The position numbers and the translations under genes are program-made. Below are positions 1 to 12,099 of a stretch of 64,000 bases of DNA, in pieces. The notes under the pieces are model-generated. The model ran no database searches. It had not been told where the DNA came from and saw nothing but the letters and a program-made list of their open reading frames with translations. Every line of letters begins with the position of its first letter. Within the stretch, counting starts at the first letter, position 1. The stretch comes from Hemibagrus wyckioides (Eukaryota > Chordata > Actinopteri > Siluriformes > Bagridae), in NCBI RefSeq assembly GCF_019097595.1, contig NC_080710.1:28335780-28399779 (forward strand), given 5' to 3'.

Positions 1-117
1 TTGCAGATTTAAATGGTATTAAATTTAATGTTTCTTATTAACTAAATAATTTATAATTTTTTTAATTTGAAAGTATTTTAAAGAATTTTGTTTTTCAACG
101 AATTAAAGTCAATAGCC

Positions 118-640
118 TGTGTCCCAAATAAAGTCGCACGCTACGCACTTACACTATGCACTGTGCACTCTAGTGTCTAGTGTACGAATTTTAGTTGGGT
201 GATATTCTCTCAAATGGAACATTTTTTTTTTACTAACATGAAGTATAAGTCGCTTCCTAGTCGATAGCAAATGGCTTCAAGGCGCTGCTAGCTTTCACAA
301 TGAATGTTGAAAAGTGCGTGGCCTAATTGAAAAGACATACAGTATCTAAGACGTCTCCACCGGAGTGTCGTCGGCCATCTTGAAAAGTTTTATCATCTAG
401 CGTCAGTCATGCACCTGGTAGCCCCGCCCCTTTACTGCTCCTTAAACAAAGCAGTGAGTGTTGAGTGCATGAAGTGTCCAACATTCCACACTTTGTTATT
501 TTTGCTTGAATAAGTGCATCATCCAGGTGCTTGAAGTGCACTTCTTCTTGATGGAATTTTCAACGTGAACACACTTTTTATTCTCGAGGTCCTAACTGCT
601 CATGTTCATGCTTCTGGGTCATTCCGTTTATTGTCCTGGA
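118..640. repeat. possible old dispersed repeat
   Basis: The segment opens with a phrase of the form 'gtcccaaat' followed by 'tgcactgtgcact', and later carries short phrases such as 'ccacactttgttattt' and 'gtgcacttcttcttgatgg'. These resemble a MITE-like repeat I know from many fish genomes. No terminal inverted repeats or target duplication could be delimited, so the borders are guesses. No coding potential is seen. Confidence 0.3.
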
Positions 641-1030
641 TGTGAGCGGCCATTTTGTCCACCTCATCACATCCTAACGCAACTACATTAAATTACCTTC
701 ACTTGTTTATTTATGACTTTATTTACATAATTCATTCAAGTCGATGCAGAATTATTGGATTTAGATGCGAGTACTTACATGAAATAAAGCCTACTTAAAA
801 TATTAAAGATGATAGAACTAAAAAATCCTGCATAAATGTTACAATAAATAAACATCTTCAAGAAGACAAATTAATTGTGAGCAACAAATCGATTTAAAAA
901 AATGATTTTATTCTTTTCACTGTAAGATTTAAGGAGATTTGGGGAAGGAAAGTCCAATTACTCATTTAAATAAATAATCTTGGTAGATTACCGCTTTAAA
1001 TTTTTTTCAGGAATAAAGTAGAAATTCTTA
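641..1030. other. AT-rich noncoding stretch
   Basis: The sequence is AT-rich with stops in all frames. I see no repeat family, RNA gene or regulatory motif that I can support. Confidence 0.5.
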
Positions 1031-1228
1031 ATTGGGGATGTGATAGCTTATTGGTTAAGGTGTTGGCCTAGTGATCAGAAGGTTGTGAGATTGAGTCCCA
1101 GATCCACCAATCTGCCACTGTTGGGCCCCTGAACAAGGCCCTTAACCCTCAGTTGTATAAAATGAGATAAACTGTAAGTCACTCTGAATAAGAGCATCTG
1201 CCAAATGCCAGAAATATAAATGTAATAA
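1031..1228 (+). repeat. tRNA-derived SINE, full-length type
   Basis: The 5' part looks tRNA-derived, with an A-box-like 'ttggttaaggtgttgg' and a B-box-like 'gagattgagtccca'. A central domain 'ctgccactgttgggcccctg' follows, then 'aaggcccttaaccctcagtt'. The 3' tail 'aagagcatctgccaaatgcc' resembles the tail that fish V-SINE-type elements share with their partner LINE. The same modules recur at 17.6, 29.0, 41.6 and 42.8 kb. SINEs of this kind are non-autonomous, are transcribed by RNA polymerase III, and are copied by LINE machinery. Confidence 0.8.
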
Positions 1229-2127
1229 TTAATTTGTGCCCAAATGGAAAAGTATTAGCAACTAACAATGGCTTTAATGCTAATCTGTCAAATGTTGGCT
1301 AACTGATGTTATTTTTTTCTAATAAGTAAGAAATAAGCGTTTATTTAGTTAGTTTAATTCGTTCTATCATTTTATGTTTGTTTGCCCAATTCTTTAACAA
1401 CTTTAAACTTCTACTGCTCACCCTAAACGTTTCACAAACACAATTCTGGGGAAAGCGTGTAAGCTAGAAAAGGTGTACAGATTGTGCTAAAGTAAGCTCA
1501 AGGAATCAAATTCACGCTTTCACAATGCTGGGAAAATTGAGGTTAACTGGGTTAATAGACCAGTAAGAAGCCCAGGTTGGTCCGAAGAGCTCGGCGTGGC
1601 TCAGGGTGGCTCAGCTCGTCTCAGCAGGTGCCACACTCTGCTCCCCGTTACAGGAAGTGGCCTCACACAGCGATCAGTGTTTGACAGGAGCAAGTGAGAG
1701 CAGAGCGGGGCATCGTGTGTATTTTGGGTCGGCTGCAAAAATATGTCAAGTAGTCTGAAAGGAGAGTGGAGAAAGAGCTCGGAGCGTCAGAGTGATGAAA
1801 GAGCTTAAGTTGGATGCAAGGAAAAAAAGAAAAAATCTCTAAAAAATTAAACAAGCTCGCTTCATTCAAAGTCGTTCAGGGGATTAATTTCAATGCCTGG
1901 AAAATGCTGAGAAGAGAATGAATGTGCTGCAATGAATAAGAGTTACATTTGCAAAATTAAGGAGGTAAAAAAAAAAGTAATTGCACGATGAATCATATGA
2001 AGCAGCTAGCAAAAAATATCTTTTAAAAAAAATCCTCTTAGGCTGATAGATGTCCCTCCAGTAGATGTGGACAGTGAGAAAGCTCTTCTATACATCATGA
2101 CCTCATTAGTCATGGATGCTGGATTAC
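1229..2127. other. noncoding, no gene seen
   Basis: Unique-looking sequence. A moderately GC-rich patch lies at about 1560-1820. The minus-strand open frame at 1663-1869 has no domain resemblance and is likely chance. Confidence 0.5.
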
Positions 2128-2163
2128 ACCCACACACACACAAACACACACACACACACACAC
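2128..2163. repeat. (CA)n microsatellite
   Basis: An almost uninterrupted CA dinucleotide run with one 'caaaca' interruption. Confidence 0.9.
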
Positions 2164-4626
2164 TGACCCGATCCAGTGAGAAAACTGCTCGCTGAGGCTA
2201 TGTCTGCATGTTTCCTGTCAGGTTTTGTTGTGGATGCTCACACTGTGAGTCACAGACAGTGGTGCCAGCCTGCTTAGCATAAAGTCTATAGAGCTCGAAC
2301 CCCCTCCCACCCTGCTCCAGCACCCCTCCTCCACCCCCAAACTCTACACGGACCAGTCCAGGGCCTAATGAAGTCTATGAGATAGTGTATGCTCGTCATG
2401 CCCCGCTGCTCGCCTCATCGGCAGAGTGAGAACACGCACTTTCCCTGCATGCCAATTAAGTACTTCCTCGTGCAGCCACAATTTCCCACCACCAGAAACC
2501 ACTCGAACCCTCCCACTGGAAACATGCCACGCATCATTCTTTCCCATCTTTCCAGGCGTTGCAATGTCTGCATCCTGCACCAGTACGAACAAACAAATAT
2601 CTCCAAGCCCCGTGATGGTGTAGGCTCAAATTGTGTGCAAATAACAGGACCACAAGGTTGCTTGCTTAGTTGTGGTCTGGCAGTTCAAATGTGTTTAGGA
2701 AAATGATGGTTGTGGAAACTAACAAACAAATCTGAAGCCATATTCTCAGTTTGGGTTTTTGGTGAAATTCCTAAAAAAGATCAGTTCTCTCTCTCTCTAT
2801 CTCTCTCGCTCTCTCCCTCTTCTGACAGGAACAGTGCAGGATAAAGGGCACTTTCATCTGCATTAATATGCCGCTCATGCATGGAGAGAATATTATTCCC
2901 TTTTATTTGTGTCAAAGCAGTGGGAGGAACCTGAATGCCTCAGAGCAACAGCAGCTCCGAGTTTGGCAGCGACGCCATAGCCGTAGCCCTCGCCTTCGTC
3001 CCTGCATATCTTTACACGCAGCCTGGCGTAGTTTTTTTTATGCAGGGACAGATCTCAGAGATTCATCCTTCAAAAGTGCCCTGAGTTAGCGCTTTCTAAT
3101 CCCTCTCATTTATAATGCACTCTTGCAATATCAGTGCTTTCCTTTCCAGTTACACAAATCAAAAGTAACACTCGTTCCTCTTTAATAATAGACGACAGGC
3201 TTGCGGTCGGCTGTGAGGTCCGAAAAGTTTCCTGTGATCAATATTTTACGCCAAACATCTGTCTGGATATTTTTTGCCAGTGTGTAAGCAATGTGGAAGG
3301 GTTAAATAAATAGGCACGCTGCGGAAGACAAAAATAGGCTTGTGTGTTTGTCTTCTGCAAAGCTGAACGAGAGGAAGAAAGAGTGCGGATTGACGAATAG
3401 TCTGTCTTCTTCGCTACACAAATCAAATATTTATAGAAATGTGCTGAATTACCGTCGGCAGACTTCGGGAGGAAAAACAAAACAAGATAACAGAGATATG
3501 CATAAAAAAAAGCTGAGGTGGAGAAAAAGCAGAGAGAAAACTGAGAGAAGGATAGAGGAAGGACCGGTGCCAAACGTCGGCCCACGGCCCCTCCTGGAGC
3601 CTGGCAGAGGCCGCGGCTTGGACAGCTCTCTCATTCTTCTCTGCTTTATCCCAGAGCTCTCGCAATTAAGGCCCCGATAAACAGCCTCACAAAACCAGTA
3701 GTCTAAAAAAGAGGAATTCAGGAACAGTACAGCCACTCATGAGCAAATTATGTTTTGGAACTTTTGTGTGGAAGACCGGGCAGAGAAATGACTAATAAGC
3801 AGTAGAACTGAAGCACAGAGAAGCGCCCTACTGCAATTTGCCACTGTAGATCTCCTGGAGAGTTACAGCTTTGTTTAGTCTTGTTTGACAGTGTTCAGTT
3901 CCGTAAATTGGATATTCAAGACAAGTTGGAGATTGGATTGGACTGGATTGGATTAAAAGCTCCCTTGCTGAATTTCAGCGGAATTGGCTAAATGCTAGAA
4001 GTGACTGGATCCAGAGACAGACTCCTGCACAAACACTTTAGCTGACAGGTCCTGTCAAAGCCCATATGAATCCAGACTCGGGGCTGATTCACCCTCGGCT
4101 CCACCTGCAAGACGAAATGTATTGAGTTTGACATGAAGGGCAAATGCTGGTCCTAGAACATTTGCTCTCAGAAGATTGACACAAAAAAAAAAGTCTTGAT
4201 ATGAAGCAAGCATATTAAATTGACATTACATATCCTTAAAGTTTGCCATGTGCTAACCTTGAAGGCCTCGGTCTCAGAACCATGTAGGACCCAGTTCTCA
4301 AAACACATGGGCTAGTAGTTGGGAACGGTTTATGGATTACAACTGCTAACACAACATCGTGGGCATGTTACTGCTATTTTCCCTGCTGAATATCAGGCTC
4401 GGTTTGACAAGCTAGCAGCTGCTCAAGCTCATCAAGCTGGTGGAACATCTTTTGCCAGTTGGTAAGTGCTGGCAAGATTTTTGCTTTTTTCCTTTATTTT
4501 TTTTTTTAACAGAAAAGCACTTAAGAATTAGTCTCTCAAACAACTATTGATCAATCTAGGAATAAGGAAGCCTGCAAAATGTCCAGGATCAAGTGTTTAT
4601 TAGTTTTTCATTGTCCATCTTGACAT
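2164..4626. other. unique noncoding DNA
   Basis: No repeat family is recognised apart from the CT tract at 2784-2822. Several short open frames overlap on both strands between 2365 and 3736. None shows a domain, a signal peptide, or splice sites consistent with a longer gene, so they are treated as chance. The patches at about 2860-3070 and 3320-3720 have higher GC than their surroundings and could be conserved regulatory DNA, but this cannot be judged without alignment. Confidence 0.45.
2784..2822. repeat. (CT)n microsatellite, imperfect
   Basis: A CT-rich run broken by single substitutions (ctat, tcgc, ccct). Confidence 0.85.
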
Positions 4627-4834
4627 TGACATGCTCTCCCTGTCAGGGTTTCTTCCAGGTCATTCACTTTCCTTCAACCTCTCAAAAAAGCTTCCCAGAT
4701 GGTGGATTGGCAACTGTAAGCCCCTTGGTGTGAATGTGGGTGTCCACGATGCTCTGATGGGCCAGGATCCAATTCAGGGTGATTTCTGCCTCGATTCTGA
4801 TTTTGACTTGGGTCTGGATCTAGAAGCATTAATC
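4627..4834 (+). repeat. degenerate fish repeat with GAAT tail
   Basis: The piece reads through 'tggtggattggcaactgtaa', 'ggtgtgaatgtgggtgt' and 'gatgggccaggatccaat', then runs straight into a (GAAT)n tail. This order matches a very common teleost repeat that ends in tandem GAATG; a less complete relative is at 5145. Its short open frame (72 codons from 4631) is a by-product of the repeat. Confidence 0.6.
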
Positions 4835-4983
4835 AGAATGAATGAATGAATGAATGAATGAATGAATGAAACAATGAATGAAACAACGAATGAACAACTT
4901 GATGAAAGGATGGATGGATGGATGGATGGATGGATGGATAAATGGATGGTTGGTTGGATGAATGAATGAATGAATGAATGAAG
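4835..4983. repeat. (GAAT)n/(GGAT)n tetranucleotide array
   Basis: Three blocks: GAAT units to about 4895, GGAT units to about 4945, then GAAT units again to 4983. The first block is the tail of the repeat at 4627-4834, so this microsatellite probably grew from a retroposon tail. Confidence 0.9.
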
Positions 4984-5011
4984 GGGAAATAAATAATTAA
5001 TTAATTATATA

Positions 5012-5095
5012 AACTATCCGGTGTGACCCAGAAGAGGATGGATTCCGTTTCTGAGTCTGGTTCCTCTTAAGGCTTAATTCACAAGATACATGATT
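5012..5095 (+). repeat. fragment of fish retroposon-like repeat
   Basis: The run 'gtgtgacccagaagaggatg' followed by 'gtctggttcctcttaagg' matches the segment at 29262-29370. Both resemble the 3' part of a widespread fish repeat; the rest of the element is missing. Confidence 0.5.
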
Positions 5096-5144
5096 AACAT
5101 GATTTCATGTCTATATTCTGGGTTTTCCTGTAGGTCAACTTTGA

Positions 5145-5290
5145 AACACCAAATTGCTGTGTGTGTGTGTGTGTGTGTGTGCATGGTGCTTTCCAATATA
5201 CTGGTATCCCACCCAGATCATTTGCCCTCCACATGCCCAGTGCTCCTGTGATCCATCACACCCTGACAAGGATAAAGCACTTCTACATAG
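5145..5290 (+). repeat. second copy of the 4627 repeat, with internal (TG)n
   Basis: It carries (TG)n at 5158-5181, then 'gcatggtgctttcc', 'ctggtatcccacccaga' and 'ccctgacaaggataaagc', the same order of modules as in related copies at 29121-29252 and, inverted, at 53.4 and 53.8 kb. The TG tract is part of the repeat, not an independent microsatellite. Confidence 0.55.
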
Positions 5291-8082
5291 CAGGCTGATT
5301 TTATTAAGCAGATAGAGCACGACATAAGAATGCCGAGTCAGATGACTAGGCTATTATATTAAAACCCTCATGCAGATTTCAGATGGTATAATATTTTGCC
5401 AACACTAGCATTACGGAAAAAAAGAGAGCCTATAACGGGAAGATAATACTGTTTGCATACGGCTTTTGTAGATTGAGTAGTGATAATAGTTCGATTGCGA
5501 TGCTCTATGCGACAGAGGAAGAATAACTGCCGTGAAAAATAAAGAACTCAAGACAGTGGAGACAGTGGCACCAGGCCAGCAACTCCAAGCTCAAGGACTC
5601 TCCACTCTCAGCCCAAAAATAAGCCGAATTAGTCAGACTGGCAGGCGTTCCTGACACCCACCGAGAGTGTGAATATGACTTCAGTTAGGTGTGAAAAGAA
5701 AAGCACTGGAAGGAACTGAGAGAAAGTTGCAAGAGAAAGTTCTTTATTCCCCTCTTAGAAAATAAATGTACCCGATAATGACTGGAGAGAAAAAAAAAAT
5801 CTTTACATGTATTTATTTATTTGATTTTTTTTATCCTCTTCCGTAGAGATAGAGTGAAGCGGGTGGCTTTAATGACTGTAGGCCTCATTGATGTGAATGC
5901 TTTTGTCCCTGCTTTGAGTGCTCTTGCTTTGCCTAATGCTCTTTACTCTCTGAGAGCTTTTCGCTGATGGCTTTGGGATTGATTAATAAGAGCTTTATTC
6001 GTTCTTCTTGGAGAATCACAGTCAAAAACTCTGATGCAATTCAAGCGAGGCAGTAACTGTATTGTTTTGATTTGTTGAAGTTTATCCTCTATACGACCAG
6101 ACAGATATTTCCTATGCACGAAAGACTTTTTTTGTGGGTGGGGGTCTCAGATAAGTTTGGTGTGGTTTCAATGCCAAGCACAGCCCTCTTCTTGAAGTAG
6201 GTGGAGAGAGTCGGCCTGTTTGACATTCTTTGCCATGCCGGTTTACAACAAGAACACTTCTGCATCGAATGCCTTGCACGATCACCACTCAAGACTGGAA
6301 TGAGACGACTTAAAACCAATGCACCCATTGTGAGAAGCTTTATGGCTTCCCAGAACACAAATAGAGAGTTTATGCCATACAGTTTCCCCCATTCACGTAA
6401 CATTAGCCTAAAGCCATCATAGGGAAGTGAGTATGCGTTATTGGAGCTGTTCTTGCCTCAGTGCTTTTTAGAGGACAGTTTATGTGCGCATTTGGCTTTT
6501 GAAGTCGGGGTGGGCGTGAGGACACACGATCCATTTTGTCCCTGGGAAACTGCAATCACGGTTTTAAGGACCCGAAGACACACCCTCGTGTTGCCATTGT
6601 TGAAAATTACTTGTTTATTCAGAGCGTGTAAAAGAAGCTGATTGAAAACTTTTCCAGTGTTCACCGTAATAAGTGAGCTTTTGGTGTTGGCTGACCTATT
6701 ACCTCATACATCAGGGGTAATCTTGATATCTTGAGACCCCAACACCCAAGTTTTGCATTCAGTAGGACTTCACCGAAGACCGGACATTTACTCTTTTGCC
6801 ACGGTCCTGTGATCACCTTCCTTTTTTTCCACCCTGGGAACCTGGTAAAGTAATTACATCAGTGTGGATCAGGCTCTCGGGCTCATGGCTGGTCTGTGGG
6901 AACGGCAGTGCAGGAAGGAAGGGATTGCAGGTGTGTTTAGGACATGAACAATGGAAGAATAGCACAACGATCTCAACCGACAATATGTGCATGTGTTGAG
7001 ATGTTTTCATTAGTCAGAGTCTTTCCAAAGTACTTGTCTTTTTTTTTTTCTCCCCCTTTTTCCTTCCTTAAAACCTTCCTTTAGGATAACTGTCCAGAAG
7101 GTATGCACATGTTGACATATTTATAGCTGACAAATTTTCTGCAGGTTTGAGGGTTCTCTGTTTTCAATTTGCGGCCATGACCGTGAAATTAGTGCGTAGG
7201 TTCAGCATGGGGCCCTTCGCTTTAAGGAGCAAGTCATCTCTGATGTGTCTCTTGACATGCTGTTTCAAACATAGAAGGCAGATTATGCTTTTCATTAGCT
7301 AAGACACCTCGCAAGACCTATTGTCAAGGTCCCAGCAGGGAGTCTGCAGCGACTTCACACAGCTGTCTGCCATGTTTTCATGCTCAGGGTGTTGTAATCC
7401 CATTACCATCTTGGTGGGGATCCCATGTGACGTCTACATTAAAGTGCTCTGCTTAGCGAGAACCTACATCTGAAGATTACGTTTTGGTCAAAACACATCC
7501 TGTCCATTGACTGTTGAAGTGTGCGTGTACGTGTGTGTATGCATGTGTTAGCGTGTGTGTGTGTGGGTGCTAAAAATACTTAAGGCAACAGTATCTGATT
7601 ATTGACAATACTACTTGCTATAATGGTGCCTTCATGTGCTGGTGGTATAACTGGAAATTTGAGTTCCTGACCTAAAAGTTGCACATCGGCTTCCTTTTAA
7701 GCCAACTCCAAGGAGAGGTTTGAAATAATTTAGAATTTCTGATATCTTCCTAACTCATAGATTTGGTCTTATAAGCAGAAAGGATGGTTTTAGTCACACT
7801 TTTATTTAATCACCCAAAAGGCCATACACACCGACTTACTTTTCTAACCGCCTTTATGTAAATGTTTACAAATGCTTGGAACCAAAATTCACGAATTCTT
7901 CAAAAGAAATTCATCAATTGATTAGAGACATACAAAATGCAAAAAAAAAAAAGAAAAAGAAAAGAAAAGAAATGCAAAAATGAGGGCAGTGAAAAATCTG
8001 ACCATATTACCCTCACTAATTAGAATTCATGACCATAAATAGCCAGGGGGTCACTGAGGTCTGGACATCAGCAGTGTTGGCA
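5291..8082. other. unique, repeat-poor noncoding DNA
   Basis: No gene is recognised. Overlapping open frames at 6089-6664 and 6796-7010 lie on both strands and show no domain. Two patches read like vertebrate conserved noncoding DNA (moderate GC, few simple repeats): about 5850-6020 and about 7120-7500. This is an impression from composition only. A loose TG tract lies at 7517-7566 and an A-rich tract at about 7935-7980. Confidence 0.45.
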
Positions 8083-8117
8083 GATTTATTTATTTATTTA
8101 CTTATTTATTTATTTAA
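8083..8117. repeat. (ATTT)n microsatellite
   Basis: Tandem TTTA units with one TTAC interruption. Confidence 0.85.
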
Positions 8118-8425
8118 TAGAAAAACTCAGTGTTTCTTTGTCCATAGACTTACTCAACCATCATGAGTATGTAATGGACACATTATAAGCTACCATCTGA
8201 CATAATTATGATATAAACCCAAAAAATGCTTCTGAGAAAAAAGGCTTTTTTTTTGTTTACATGTAACATTGCATACCAAATAAGCTTAGCAGTAACATTT
8301 AAGTGGGTTTGGCTCTAAGCTCCAAGCTATTAAAATAACATACTACCAGCATGAAGCAGCTCCTTATATTGTACGTTTTTGTATGAATGGCATAGTAGTA
8401 TTATGTACACAATATGGCCAAAAGT

Positions 8426-8462
8426 TCAAGTCAAGTCAAGTCTTTTATTGTCATTTCAACCA
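8426..8462 (-). repeat. LINE-type 3' end, distal part
   Basis: On the minus strand this reads 'ggttgaaatgacaataaaag' followed by tandem 'acttg' units, a 3' end plus simple tail seen in many fish LINE copies. It continues after the inserted element, at 8935. Confidence 0.6.
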
Positions 8463-8934
8463 TATACACTGATCAGGCATAACATTATGAGCAGTGAAGT
8501 GAATAAGACTGATGATCTCCTCATCATGGCACCTGTTAGTGGGTGGGATATATTAGACAGCAAGTGAACATTTTGTCCTCAAAGTTGATGTGTTAGAAGC
8601 AGGAAAAATGGACAAAGATTTGAGCGAGTTTGACGAAGGGCCAAATTGTGATGGATAGACAACTGGACCAGAGCATCTCCAAAACTGCAGCTCTTGTGGG
8701 GTGTTTCCGGTCTGCAGTGGTCAGTATCTATCAGAAGTGGTCCAAGGAAGGAACAGTGGTGAACCGGCGACAGGGTCATGGGCGATGAAGACTAATTGAT
8801 GCACATGGGGAGCCCGTGTGATCCGATCCAACAGACGAGCTACTGTTGCTCAAATTGCTGAAGAAGTTAATGCTGGTTCTGATAGAAAGGGGTCAGAATA
8901 CACAGTGCATAATGTTATGCCTGATAGGTGTATA
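8463..8934 (+). mobile_element. internally deleted Tc1-like element
   Basis: Inverted ends of 27 bp lie at 8463-8489 and 8908-8934, differing at two positions and containing 'atcaggcataacattatg'. TA borders them within the surrounding LINE end. Between them only the 5' part of a transposase gene remains (about 8608-8905), covering the DNA-binding helix-turn-helix region in a frame broken by stops. The right terminus follows directly, so the whole catalytic domain is missing. Any movement would have needed transposase supplied by another copy. Confidence 0.7.
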
Positions 8935-8985
8935 GTTGACACAGTACACAGTGAAATGAGGCAACGTTTCTCCAGTAAACAAGAG
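8935..8985 (-). repeat. LINE-type 3' end, proximal part
   Basis: Minus-strand text 'gagaaacgttgcctcatttc' precedes the part at 8426-8462 in intact fish copies of this repeat. The two pieces join once the element at 8463-8934 is set aside. Confidence 0.55.
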
Positions 8986-9089
8986 GGTTCTTGTAAACAT
9001 ATACACTTCTCTAATTGCAGCAGTTGGTAGCAGTTTGAAATGTTCAGAAACTGCAAGAAGTTTCTGAGCACCTGACCATTACAGTGTCC

Positions 9090-9487
9090 TTGTTAAACAC
9101 CCCCATTCCAGCTTTGTTGTTATAACTTGGACATTAACGCACAAACCCCATTTGTTCATATGCACCACATGACTCAGACAGCCATACTGCACTTACACTT
9201 TATCTTACCTTCCTACCTCAAACTGTGAGGTGTGCACTGGTCCACTGATGTACAATTTATGTACATTTAATGTGCACTGAAAGCAGCATTTGTAATTTGA
9301 TATTTGATTTATTATTCTGCACTAGTATACAGTTAATATTTCTTGTCTTTTTTTGTTGAAATTCTGAGATTTTTCTTTATATTTTTATATTAATTCTCAG
9401 AGTTGCTTTGCACTACTGTGCACCAATACACCATGGCAAATTACTTGTACATGTAAAACTTGGCACTTGGCAATAAAGCTGATGTTG
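9090..9487 (+). repeat. possible second retroposon 3' end
   Basis: T-rich sequence with repeated 'gtgcac' words that ends in 'cttggcaataaagctgat', the sort of 3' end with AATAAA found in fish LINEs. No coding part is left and the 5' border is uncertain. Confidence 0.4.
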
Positions 9488-9790
9488 GAGCGTGGCTCAG
9501 TGGATTTGTGTTCATCCTGAGGTTGGGATGTTGAAGAGACTCCAGTTCCAGTTCATTCTAAAGGTGTTCAGTGGGGTTGAGTCAGAGTCAGGGCTCTTTG
9601 TAGGACATTCAAGTTCTTCCACTCCAACATTAACCTCCACACCATGTCTTCCTGGGTTTCAGTGCTTTGTGCACAGATGCATTGTCATGCTGGAACAGGT
9701 TTGAGCCTCTTAGTTCCAGCGAAGGGAAACTGTAAAGCTACAACTGTGTGCTTTAGGAAGAACCCTGTAGGGGTGTGATGGTCAGAGGGG
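9488..9790 (-). pseudogene. decayed Tc1-like transposase, C-terminal part
   Basis: On the minus strand one frame gives QHDNASVHK (9666-9692), matching the motif around the second catalytic Asp of Tc1 transposases. Another frame gives LNPTEHL (9562-9581), matching the motif around the catalytic Glu. The frames differ, stops intervene, and the region of the first Asp is absent. It is the coding remnant of the element bounded at 8408-9814. Confidence 0.65.
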
Positions 9791-9816
9791 GCACATACTT
9801 TTGGCCAAATAGCGTA

Positions 9817-12099
9817 ATTTGTAATTAGTGATTGTTGTGGTACAGATCATTTTCTGTGAACATCAATAAATTTCTTCATCCTAGTTCTGGTGCTGTTCAT
9901 AGGAATTCATAGAATATTATAAACAGATACGGTTGAATGGATTTGAACCGTTTCTGTGTCGTATCATTACTCCACTACAAAAACCTTCTGGATCCACTTT
10001 GAATCACTTAGCATTTTTTTTGTTGTTATTTCTGCCTTCTAAGTCTATAACCTATTCACAAACAACGAACTGGAAATGCTGACAAAATGGAAATGCCTCA
10101 TTTAGAAGACAGAAGAAAAAAAAGTAACCTGCCTAGTATTGACTAAAACAGAATGTAAAGTCCTTCAAGGTAATATACTGTACATTTCCATGGTGAATCT
10201 GCAGCATGTCAGCGTTCAGCTGCTTATTTCCATAACTGCGTTTCCCTATGGAATAAGTATCTCAGTATTTTGTAAATACAGCGATTTACAGATAACCCGC
10301 TCGACATTTCTTTTCTGCATAATTGTTATGACATTTCAGTTGAGGCGAGCCTCGAGAGACGCTCAAGGCCGACAGAGTGAAAGAAAAGCGCTGCCTTCCT
10401 CTGCTCCATTTATTCTCTCCTACTCAGTTCAGGTGAAAATTACTCAGCAAAGCGCTCGGGCCCCGATTCCTTCTTCCACTGCTCAGCACACCTCCACTAT
10501 TTTACACTTCAGGCTCCTGCCTGAGCTGTTCAAGCATCCAAAAGTCGCATTTGAAAAAGAAACAAACAGTGGGGGAAAAAATATATATAGATTAGAAGAA
10601 ACTGATCGCTGATGCGGTGACCCAGGATGTCTGCTGGTTTATTTCCGAGGCTATTACGGGCCGTGTTTGCGTCTCTGAGAGAAAATGATAGCAAAGATCG
10701 GATATTCCGTCTGGCCGTCCCGGTCTCTCCTCCACGTTTGCTCTTTCTCGCATCCACTCGGCTGATAGTTTTGATGGATTTTGGCCATTTTCCGAATGCG
10801 ATATCTTATCGTCCCATTTTCCTATATTTTATGCAGATAAAAATAAAATAAATATCCCTTTTCAATTTGACGTGTGACCTACAATATGTTTGGCTGAAAT
10901 GGATCAGTCTAATGCTATTAAATGCAACGTGATTACCGACTAGACCTTCACCACGATTGGATATCAGGTCTCCTGCGGTGTTGCTGTGGATTTGCAGAAA
11001 ACAATTGCAAGTGGCCAGACCAATTATTTTTCAAGCGTGACATTCGGAGCGTGTGGGAGTGCTTGTGTGTGCGTACCGTCTCCATCTCCTTGGGGGCATT
11101 AGAGCAAAATCTGATCCTGTAACCCCTTATTTGTGTACTTGCACAATCCTACTCGACAGCTGATATTCAACTGTGTTTGTATTTTTCTGATAGCTCTGAT
11201 ACTGACGTGCTCCTTCAGAAAAAATAAAAAAGCTATATTTTCGAAATGGATTAAATAAAAAGTCTCCCTTTTGTTCTGAATTATAATAGCCAGCTGATAG
11301 CTTTCTGTTAGGAGTGACAGAAAGACACAAATGCACAAGATGCAGCATCATTCAAGCTGGCACGAAGCCTGAGATGAGTCTCGCTGTATATCTGGAGCTG
11401 GCTCAGTCTCATCTGCATGCCTACACACACATGGCCATGTGCTAATGCACATTGGCTGCTTAATAGCACGTGAAATATGCTTACGCTGGGCAATAAAGAA
11501 ATCACACCTTTAGCCCCTGACACAAAATTATTTTTCAGCAGTATATTATGGGGGAAAAAAAAGAAGAAGAAAGGCAGGGGAGGAACATGAATTGGATAGT
11601 TAGGCAAAACAGCATTGCACATTACATAGCGATTAGTTCACTTATTACCCGTGGGCTAATAAATCTCCACCTGGGAGTTTCATCCATCTTTTAGCGAGAC
11701 ACGCATGCACTCGCGGCACATATCTCATGACTTCCTGCGACTGGCTATAGATCTTGTTTCTAGTTCATGTGACGTGGCATGACATACCTGTCTGGATTTT
11801 CAACATCAATCACCATCACGGCTCTTTAATCGATGACGTATAGACATCGCAACGTTGATGCAAAATGGCACAGACATTTCAAATCACGACCTAAATACGA
11901 TTATCCCCTTTTCCTTATTTAGCTCAGGAGGGTCATTAGGTTCAAATACATTTGACTGATAGTAAACTGGGCATGATTTATTTTTTTTAAAGATTTAATG
12001 CCATTTCATTTCAGCCTTGTGGGATTTCATGCTCTTTGACAGTACAGTGACAACAGCATTGGGTCATGCCAGATTGATCGCAGGTCTGATGGAAGCAGT
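9817..12099. other. noncoding DNA, no gene supported
   Basis: The longest open frame, 157 codons at 10139-10612 on +, has no recognisable domain and no matching partner exon. The patch at about 11630-11900 is repeat-free, with moderate GC and several ATTA/TAAT-type words, and could be a conserved noncoding element; this is inference only. Confidence 0.45.

Larger units (their letters stand above)
8408..9814 (-). mobile_element. old Tc1-like element carrying later insertions
   Basis: The ends are inverted copies of each other: left 'cacaatatggccaaaagt' at 8408-8425, right 'acttttggccaaatagcg' at 9797-9814. Each end is flanked by TA (8406-8407 and 9815-9816), the usual target of Tc1/mariner elements. 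The 1,407-bp interior keeps a decayed minus-strand transposase end (9488-9790) next to the right terminus. The remainder is foreign: a LINE 3' end in minus orientation directly abuts the left terminus and is split by a second Tc1-like element. The element is dead. Confidence 0.65.

Noticed and set aside
1031..1110. Possible tRNA gene at the SINE head
   Set aside because: A- and B-box-like words are present, but the sequence does not fold into a full cloverleaf and is followed by the SINE body. It is a tRNA-derived retroposon.
10139..10612. 157-codon open frame on +
   Set aside because: No domain, no conserved motif, no partner exon or promoter signs. Similar lengths are expected by chance in 64 kb of six frames.
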